DNA of 64,000 nucleotides, taken from Klebsiella oxytoca. Lineage in GTDB: Bacteria; Pseudomonadota; Gammaproteobacteria; Enterobacterales; Enterobacteriaceae. The translations under genes and the position numbers were made by a program. The stretch spans positions 2,294,001-2,358,000 of the forward strand of contig NZ_CP046115.1 in NCBI RefSeq assembly GCF_009707385.1, read 5' to 3'. The notes below the pieces were generated by a model. That model did no database searches. It saw nothing but the letters and a program-made list of their open reading frames with translations, and was not told where the DNA came from. Of the stretch, positions 60,551 to 64,000 are shown piece by piece; within the stretch, counting starts at the first letter, position 1; each line of letters opens with the position of its first letter.

Positions 60551-61153
60551 ATCTTTCAGCCTCAGGGCGCATCGTTGTTCAAGGGGATGATCTGGATAGC
60601 ATAAATATGTTACGCCAGGCGAGTTTGTTAAACAAAACGAGACTGGCAAACTACGTAGAGCGAGATGAGATAGTTGAAACTTTACAATATTCTGGGTGAA
60701 TTACATCATTTCTTACTCACGGGAGCGCCCGACAGATTCTTCACTAAGAACAGACAACTCTCAAAACGTCCCTCCTTTATATAGCACTGGCGGGTGAGAG
60801 TTTGCCTGGGGTGAGTTTACAGATAGAGCACTGATGTATTTTAACTGATTGATTATTATTGATTCTATTTGACGTATAACGTCATGCCTTGTTGTATGTT
60901 TTTGAATTTTTTCACTTAATCATTTGTTTTTTTTAATGTTAATTTTTGATTTTTCTTTCCTTTTTGTCTGAATGTGCCCGCTATTACAATCAATGAAGCA
61001 GAAACTATTCGCAGAATTAATAACTTGCAACGATTTCATCATCGCTGAAAAAAACGGGAATGCGCCTCGCAGCGACAACAAAGCACAAAGACTTCTCGCT
61101 GAAGGCTGATGTACACTGTGCGCCAACGTCAGCGGTTTACACAAGGTGAAAAC
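60551..61153. other. Right flank of the insert and sohB upstream region
   Basis: About 600 bp that includes the aadA promoter area on the left and the sohB promoter on the right. It becomes strongly AT-rich between 60840 and 60960. A TGACGT-ATA-ACGTCA palindrome lies at 60870-60884. No gene recognised. Confidence 0.5.
60870..60884. promoter_or_regulatory. Perfect TGACGT-ATA-ACGTCA palindrome
   Basis: Six-base inverted arms around a three-base centre, next to AT-rich DNA between the aadA-type gene and sohB. The size and symmetry resemble a dimeric repressor operator. The cognate regulator is unknown. Confidence 0.4.
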
Positions 61154-62200
61154 GTGGAATTACTTGCTCAATATGGTCTTTTTTTGGCCAAAATCGCGAC
61201 TATCGTTGTCGCAGTTGCAGTTATCGTCGCCATTATTGTTAACCTGACTCAGCGCAAAAAACAGCGCGGCGAGCTGCGGGTAACCAATCTTAGCGAGCAA
61301 TATAAGGAGATGAAGGAAGAGCTGGCGGTGTCGTTGCTTGATGGCCCGCAGCAGAAGCTGTGGCACAAAGCGCAAAAGAAAAAGCTCAAGCAGGAAGCAA
61401 AAGCGTCAAAGGCGCGGGCGAAGCTGGGTACCCCGGAGCCGGATGTCAAACCGCGGGTTTGGGTGCTCGATTTTAAAGGCAGTATGGATGCGCATGAAGT
61501 CAGCAGCCTGCGCGAAGAGATCACAGCCGTTCTGGCAGCGGCAAAAGCGCGCGACCAGGTAGTGATTCGTCTCGAGAGCCCTGGTGGGGTAGTTCACGGC
61601 TATGGCCTTGCTGCATCACAGCTGCAGCGTCTGCGCGATAAGCAGATCCCGTTAACGGTGGCGGTAGATAAAGTCGCGGCCAGCGGCGGCTATATGATGG
61701 CCTGCGTGGCGAACAGAATTGTCAGTGCACCGTTTGCTATCCTCGGCTCGATTGGCGTTGTGGCTCAGATCCCGAACATTAATCGTTTCCTGAAGAACAA
61801 GGATATCGATATTGAGCTGCATACGGCCGGCCAGTACAAACGTACCCTGACGATGCTCGGCGAGAATACAGAAGAAGGGCGGCAAAAATTCCGCGAAGAC
61901 CTTAATGACACCCATCGACTGTTCAAAGATTTTGTCCACCAGATGCGTCCTGGGCTGGATATTGAGCAGGTGGCTACCGGCGAACACTGGTACGGGGTAC
62001 AGGCGCTGGAAAAAGGCCTCGTGGACGCGGTGGAGACCAGCGATGAACTATTGCTGGGGTTGATGGATAAGCATGAAGTTATCAGCGTGCGCTATCAACT
62101 ACGTAAGAAAATGCTCGATCGTGTAACCGGTAGCGCGGCGGAAAGCGTCGATAAACTCCTGCTGCGCTGGTGGCAGCGCGGGCAAAAGCCGCTAATGTAA
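61154..62200 (+). CDS. sohB: S49-family inner membrane protease SohB
   Basis: Membrane-anchored protease of the SppA/SohB (S49) family; in E. coli it was found as a multicopy suppressor of a degP defect. The 348-residue protein starts at GTG (61154), chosen by AAGGTG upstream and by alignment with MELLSEYGLFLAK. It has a membrane segment at residues 8-30, a charged linker, and the protease core with LESPGGVVHGYGLA, VDKVAASGGYMMACVA (Ser nucleophile) and AGQYKRTLTMLG (Lys base). Confidence 0.95.
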   Translation: MELLAQYGLFLAKIATIVVAVAVIVAIIVNLTQRKKQRGELRVTNLSEQYKEMKEELAVSLLDGPQQKLWHKAQKKKLKQEAKASKARAKLGTPEPDVKPRVWVLDFKGSMDAHEVSSLREEITAVLAAAKARDQVVIRLESPGGVVHGYGLAASQLQRLRDKQIPLTVAVDKVAASGGYMMACVANRIVSAPFAILGSIGVVAQIPNINRFLKNKDIDIELHTAGQYKRTLTMLGENTEEGRQKFREDLNDTHRLFKDFVHQMRPGLDIEQVATGEHWYGVQALEKGLVDAVETSDELLLGLMDKHEVISVRYQLRKKMLDRVTGSAAESVDKLLLRWWQRGQKPLM

Positions 62201-62206
62201 ACAAAA

Positions 62207-62232
62207 CAACGCGAGGCTTTGGCCTCGCGTTG
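62207..62232. terminator. sohB/yciN terminator
   Basis: CAACGCGAGGC/GCCTCGCGTTG with a four-base loop lies between the convergent sohB and yciN. The T run is short on both strands. Confidence 0.75.
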
Positions 62233-62256
62233 TCATATCAGCTTGGCAGGTGACGC

Positions 62257-62508
62257 TTACTCTGCCAGGTGGTACTTATCAGATAATTCGTGCGCGAGGT
62301 ATTTGAACATATTGAATACCGCCGTACTCTTCGCCGTTGGCAACCCTTGCTCATCAAGATAGAACTCGCCGCTGAACACCAGCACGCCGTTACGCTGAAC
62401 GACGTCGGTGGCCTCGATCCCGGCTAACGTATCTTCATGTTCACGAATGAGTTTGTTGGCTTTTTCCAGAAGCGTCTGGCGATCGATGGGTTGGGTTGTA
62501 CCTTGCAT
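62257..62508 (-). CDS. yciN: DUF2498 family protein YciN
   Basis: Small cytosolic protein of unknown function, 83 residues as in E. coli ([20 protein letters not shown] ... [10 protein letters not shown]). The ATG follows GGAGGCATTT. It is divergent from topA. The function has not been established in any organism I know of. Confidence 0.93.
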   Translation of the reverse strand: MQGTTQPIDRQTLLEKANKLIREHEDTLAGIEATDVVQRNGVLVFSGEFYLDEQGLPTAKSTAVFNMFKYLAHELSDKYHLAE

Positions 62509-62916
62509 AAATGCCTCCTGTGATTCCTGGCGGCTAGTCTACGCCGCGCGACGGCGAGGGGCAAATTTTCCATTGTTCTTGCAGGGGTAATCGCAGGAGC
62601 CTAATAAACACAGTTAGTGGCGGGATTTGCTTTTGCATGCTAATAAAGTTGCGTAACGAATTTTATCAGGTACAGTGTGACGCTTTCAGCGATCTGGCAA
62701 CAGATTTGCTTGACATTCGGCCAAAAATTATTCGTGCTATGTCGCCTGGCAAGAAAAAGCCAGCAAACTCAGCTATCTGGTTTTATGGATGTGAAACCGG
62801 TGCAAAGGGTTGATATCCATCGACAACGACGCAACATAGGTTGGGACGTGTCGCCAGTGGATGGTGAATCAATGTGCGATGTATTCCTGGATGAATCAAA
62901 TTAGGTAAAGGTGAAT
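62509..62916. other. yciN-topA divergent intergenic region
   Basis: About 400 bp holding the topA promoters. A TTGACA at 62711-62716 is a candidate -35 box, but no well-spaced -10 is obvious. E. coli topA has several supercoiling-, heat- and growth-phase-dependent promoters in this interval. An in-frame reading frame across it has no ribosome site. Confidence 0.5.
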
Positions 62917-64000
62917 ATGGGTAAAGCTCTCGTTATCGTTGAGTCCCCGGCAAAAGCCAAAACGATCAATAAGTATCTGGGTAATGACTACGTGGTTAAG
63001 TCCAGCGTCGGTCATATCCGCGATTTGCCGACCAGTGGCTCAGCTTCCAAAAAGAGCGCCGACTCTACCTCCACCAAAGGGGCTAAAAAGCCTAAGAAGG
63101 ATGAACGCGGCGCTTTGGTCAACCGTATGGGCGTGGACCCGTGGCATGACTGGAATGCGCACTATGAAATACTTCCGGGTAAAGAAAAGGTAGTCTCAGA
63201 ACTCAAGCAGTTGGCAGAAAAAGCCGACCACATCTATCTCGCAACCGACCTTGACCGCGAAGGGGAAGCCATTGCATGGCACCTGCGGGAAGTTATCGGC
63301 GGTGATGAACAGCGCTATAGCCGCGTGGTGTTCAACGAGATCACCAAGAATGCTATCCGTCAGGCTTTTGAAAAGCCGGGCGAACTGAATATTGACCGTG
63401 TAAACGCTCAACAGGCGCGTCGTTTTATGGACCGCGTGGTGGGTTATATGGTTTCTCCACTGCTGTGGAAGAAAATTGCCCGCGGTCTGTCCGCAGGCCG
63501 CGTACAGTCGGTTGCCGTACGTCTGGTGGTTGAGCGCGAGCGTGAAATTAAAGCGTTTGTCCCGGAAGAGTACTGGGAAGTTGACGCCAGCACCACGACG
63601 CCAGGCGGCGATGCGTTGCCGCTGCAGGTGACGCATAACGGCGATAAGCCGTTCCGTCCGGTAAACCGTGATGAAACTATGGCAGCGGTAGCGCTGCTAG
63701 AGAAGGCCAGCTACAGCGTGCTGGAACGTGAAGATAAGCCGACCAGCAGCAAGCCGGGCGCGCCGTTTATCACCTCCACGCTCCAGCAGGCCGCCAGTAC
63801 TCGTCTCGGCTTCGGCGTGAAGAAAACCATGATGATGGCGCAGCGTCTCTATGAAGCTGGCCACATTACCTATATGCGTACCGACTCAACGAACCTGAGC
63901 CAGGACGCGCTGAATATGGTGCGTGGCTATATTGGCGATAACTTCGGTAAAAAATATCTGCCGGAAAGCGCGAACCAGTACGCCAGCAAAGAAAACTCGC
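62917..64000 (+). CDS. topA: DNA topoisomerase I (5' part; continues past window)
   Basis: Type IA topoisomerase that relaxes negative supercoils. The first 361 residues are present. The Toprim domain has the catalytic Glu in [14 protein letters not shown] and the acidic triad in [16 protein letters not shown]. The strand-passage domain contains [20 protein letters not shown], and the active-site tyrosine lies in [13 protein letters not shown] near residue 320. The start is the ATG at 62917 after AAAGGTG. The C-terminal zinc-ribbon domains lie beyond the window. Confidence 0.98.
   Translation, partial: MGKALVIVESPAKAKTINKYLGNDYVVKSSVGHIRDLPTSGSASKKSADSTSTKGAKKPKKDERGALVNRMGVDPWHDWNAHYEILPGKEKVVSELKQLAEKADHIYLATDLDREGEAIAWHLREVIGGDEQRYSRVVFNEITKNAIRQAFEKPGELNIDRVNAQQARRFMDRVVGYMVSPLLWKKIARGLSAGRVQSVAVRLVVEREREIKAFVPEEYWEVDASTTTPGGDALPLQVTHNGDKPFRPVNRDETMAAVALLEKASYSVLEREDKPTSSKPGAPFITSTLQQAASTRLGFGVKKTMMMAQRLYEAGHITYMRTDSTNLSQDALNMVRGYIGDNFGKKYLPESANQYASKENS

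Noticed and set aside
57026..61153. Idea that the cat/aadA segment is an integron or a composite transposon.
   Set aside because: No intI, attC, transposase or matching terminal repeats were seen by eye; the two genes are convergent, not a cassette array.
63196..63636. A 146-codon minus-strand frame inside topA.
   Set aside because: It is fully antisense to the conserved topoisomerase coding sequence and has no recognisable product or promoter.

Overview
The window is a gene-dense enterobacterial chromosome segment. Gene content, start codons and local synteny fit the Klebsiella/Raoultella branch of Enterobacteriaceae; the species cannot be fixed from this sequence alone. Most genes have near full-length E. 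coli counterparts in E. coli-like blocks (ynjCBA-ydjZX-xthA; astCADBE-spy; cho-nadE-osmE-chb-katE-cedA; tcyP-ydjM; hxpB-yniB; yciABC-ompW; trp; rnm-yciO-yciQ-rluB; btuR-yciK; sohB-yciN-topA). The blocks are joined differently from E. coli and are interrupted by accessory genes.

Layout. 1-4.6 kb (minus): an ABC importer (ynjB, ynjC cut by the window edge), an AhpD-like protein and two TVP38/TMEM64 membrane proteins; ydjY, which separates the last two in E. coli, is absent. 4.7-5.5 kb: xthA. 5.9-12 kb: the arginine succinyltransferase operon astCADBE behind a canonical sigma-54 promoter. 12.3 kb: spy with a BaeR box. 13.0-15.6 kb: a LemA protein paired with a DUF2207 protein. 15.7-18.1 kb: SOS-linked cho, nadE, osmE. 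18.2-23.7 kb: the chitobiose operon chbBCARFG, whose chbB-chbC spacer carries a sequence complementary to the small RNA ChiX. 23.8-31.4 kb: katE, cedA, tcyP, ydjM (two LexA boxes), a KduD-type dehydrogenase, hxpB, yniB and yciA. 31.5-36.6 kb: a Fur-box-controlled FepA-type receptor, yciB, yciC, ompW, ymjA. 36.6-39.3 kb: an AT-rich regulatory patch with divergent LuxR-type and MarA/Rob-type regulators and, next to trpA, a RyhB-type small RNA with its own promoter and Fur box. 39.4-46.1 kb: the complete trp operon with leader peptide, attenuator and operator. 46.3-50.8 kb: rnm, yciO, yciQ, rluB. 51-55.7 kb: a GPH-family sugar transporter, a GH3 beta-glycosidase and an AraC regulator. 55.7-57 kb: btuR and yciK. 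57.1-61.1 kb: an accessory insert between yciK and sohB with a probable hotdog-fold (FcoT-like) protein, a type-A chloramphenicol acetyltransferase and an AadA-type aminoglycoside nucleotidyltransferase. 61.2-64 kb: sohB, yciN and the start of topA.

How it works together. The window is mainly nutrient scavenging and stress biology: arginine as nitrogen source (ast), chitobiose (chb), beta-glucosides (GH3 locus), cystine (tcyP) and ferric siderophore (TonB receptor), plus envelope and oxidative stress (spy, osmE, katE) and DNA repair (xthA, cho, ydjM). Iron control appears twice within 6 kb, once at the receptor and once at the small RNA. The best candidates for new biology are the RyhB-type RNA outside its E. 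coli locus, the yciK-sohB resistance-gene insert, the LemA/DUF2207 pair, and an apparent frameshift just after the ydjX start codon.
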